From Maritimibacter sp. (GTDB taxonomy: Bacteria; Pseudomonadota; Alphaproteobacteria; Rhodobacterales; Rhodobacteraceae): 6,525 nucleotides of DNA. The stretch lies in assembly GCA_020441225.1 (NCBI GenBank), contig JAGRMP010000209.1, positions 1 through 6,525 of the forward strand, written 5' to 3'. The notes below the pieces were generated by a model. The model saw only the letters and a program-made list of their open reading frames with translations, was not told the DNA's origin and ran no database searches. Of the stretch, positions 5,588-6,525 are shown piece after piece. The position numbers were made by a program, and so were the translations under genes. Positions within the stretch are counted from its first letter, which is position 1; every line of letters begins with the position of its first letter.

Positions 5588-5636
5588 CCAAGTTACCCAT
5601 CGGTAACTTCCGTTAAGTTACTGTTGAGTAACTTAC
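5588..5636. promoter_or_regulatory. Two tandem AAGTTAC-N6-GTAACTT palindromes, probable operator of etfD
   Basis: Two 20-bp palindromes share the arms AAGTTAC and GTAACTT with a six-base centre. The first is 5590-5609 (centre CCATCG; arms extend to 8 bp as AAGTTACC/GGTAACTT). The second is 5615-5634 (centre TGTTGA; arms extend to 8 bp as TAAGTTAC/GTAACTTA at 5614-5635). They are 25 bp apart, and the second ends 17 bases before the GTG of etfD. Arm length and spacing match the dyads bound by dimeric repressors of the TetR type, which control many mycobacterial lipid genes. The regulator is not in the window and I cannot name it. The position just upstream of, or over, the promoter suggests repression. 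Confidence 0.8.
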
Positions 5637-5652
5637 AACAGGGAGGCAGTCC

Positions 5653-6525
5653 GTGACCGCTCTCGACTGGGGCCGGCTGGTGGTCGGCCTGCTGGCCACC
5701 GCGATCGTGCTGGTGTTCGCCGCACGCCGGGTGCAGTTCTTGACCAAGCTCATCCGGTCGGGTCAGCCCGTCGGAGACGAGGCGGGCCGCAAAGACGACA
5801 TCCCCGACCGCATCAAGGCCCAGTTCACCGAGGTGTTCGGTCAGAAGAGGCTGCTGAAGTGGTCGATTCCCGGCATCGCGCACTTCTTCACCATGTGGGG
5901 CTTCTTCATTCTCGCCACGGTGTATCTCGAGGCCTACGGCGTTTTGTTCAACCCGGAGTTCCACATCCCGATCGTCGGCCGATGGGACGCCCTGGGCTTT
6001 CTGCAGGACTTCTTCGCTGTCGCCGTACTGCTCGGCATCATCGTGTTCAGCATCATCCGGCTGCGCTCCGAGCCCAAGGAGCACGGCCGCGCGTCGCGCT
6101 TCTACGGTTCCCACACCGGCGGAGCCTGGCTGATCCTGTTCATGATCTTCCTGGTCATCGCCACGTACGCGTTCTTCCGCGGGGCTTCTGTCAACGCTCT
6201 CGGCGACGCCTTCCCCTACGGCCGCGGTGCCTTCTTCTCGCACGGCATGGCGGCCCTGCTGGCTCCCCTGGGCACCACCGCCAACGTATGGATCGAGACC
6301 ATCGCGTTGATGGGCCACATCGGCGTCATGCTCGCGTTCCTGTTGATCGTGCTGCACTCCAAGCACCTGCACATCGGGCTCGCCCCGATCAACGTCACCT
6401 TCAAGCGGCTGCCCAACGCCCTCGGCCCGCTGCTGCCCGTCGAGCACCAGGGCCAGCCGGTCAACTTCGAGGATCCCGCCGAGGACGCCGTGCTGGGCCG
6501 CGGCAAGATCGAGGACTTCACCTGG
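5653..6525 (+). CDS. etfD: EtfD-like membrane iron-sulfur reductase, N-terminal 291 residues (runs off right edge)
   Basis: The frame is open from GTG 5653 to the window end, 291 codons. GGGAGG at 5641-5646 is six bases upstream and fixes the GTG start. The fragment is the membrane part of the mycobacterial Rv0338c-type protein (about 880 residues). Hydrophobic segments lie at about 8-25, 73-98, 113-137, 156-175 and 214-236, consistent with the NarI-like b-type cytochrome domain. Candidate haem-ligand histidines include His77, His197, His222 and His235. A hydrophilic loop follows, ending in GRGKIEDFTW, right where the ferredoxin-like 4Fe-4S domain and later CCG domains are expected; these lie outside. 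EtfD is known in M. tuberculosis to take electrons from the flavoprotein EtfBA, which is reduced by acyl-CoA dehydrogenases, into the membrane quinone pool, and so is needed for fatty acid and cholesterol oxidation. The palindromes just upstream suggest control separate from the preceding iniR-like gene. Confidence 0.88.
   Translation, partial: MTALDWGRLVVGLLATAIVLVFAARRVQFLTKLIRSGQPVGDEAGRKDDIPDRIKAQFTEVFGQKRLLKWSIPGIAHFFTMWGFFILATVYLEAYGVLFNPEFHIPIVGRWDALGFLQDFFAVAVLLGIIVFSIIRLRSEPKEHGRASRFYGSHTGGAWLILFMIFLVIATYAFFRGASVNALGDAFPYGRGAFFSHGMAALLAPLGTTANVWIETIALMGHIGVMLAFLLIVLHSKHLHIGLAPINVTFKRLPNALGPLLPVEHQGQPVNFEDPAEDAVLGRGKIEDFTW

Noticed and set aside
5593..6447. A 284-residue minus-strand open frame
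   Set aside because: It is opposite the etfD frame, which has membrane segments, a ribosome site and family match; the minus-strand product is low-quality Gln/His/Glu/Asp-rich shadow text.

Overview
The window looks chimeric. Positions 1 to about 4500 read as a GC-rich alphaproteobacterium, probably of the Rhodobacteraceae. The signs are RTX nonapeptide-repeat secretion, an XRE-cupin regulator next to a PuuD-type hydrolase, and AAAGGA-type ribosome binding sites. From about 4720 to the right edge the sequence reads as mycobacterial. It holds the 3' part of a LuxR-family regulator resembling IniR (Rv0339c), followed in the same orientation by the 5' part of the membrane Fe-S reductase EtfD (Rv0338c). 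These two genes are neighbours in Mycobacterium tuberculosis. The simplest reading is two unrelated genomes joined somewhere in 4500-4720, by misassembly or contamination, rather than one natural locus.

Left part: the window opens with the first 33 codons of a minus-strand gene for an exported protein, read divergently from a 199-residue XRE-cupin regulator (245-844). Next is a 259-residue class I glutamine amidotransferase-like hydrolase of the gamma-glutamyl-GABA hydrolase type (957-1736). The regulator and hydrolase pairing suggests polyamine or gamma-glutamyl amine catabolism. Directly after the hydrolase stop codon lie six perfectly phased 17-bp tandem repeats. Then comes a secreted-type RTX protein of 352 residues (2000-3058), facing a minus-strand PLP-dependent DegT/DnrJ/EryC1/StrS aminotransferase of 415 residues (3185-4432). 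The space between their 3' ends holds strong GC-rich hairpins.

Junction: 4433-4719 has the upstream region of the aminotransferase, then a very GC-rich stretch with short direct repeats and a hairpin, and no gene I can support.

Right part: the regulator fragment (261 residues, ending in a LuxR helix-turn-helix) stops at 5505. A 147-bp spacer carries two tandem 20-bp palindromes, AAGTTAC-N6-GTAACTT, 25 bp apart, just upstream of the GTG start of etfD at 5653. The etfD reading frame stays open to the right edge and ends just before the expected iron-sulfur domain. This operator-like pair is the most interesting regulatory signal in the window.
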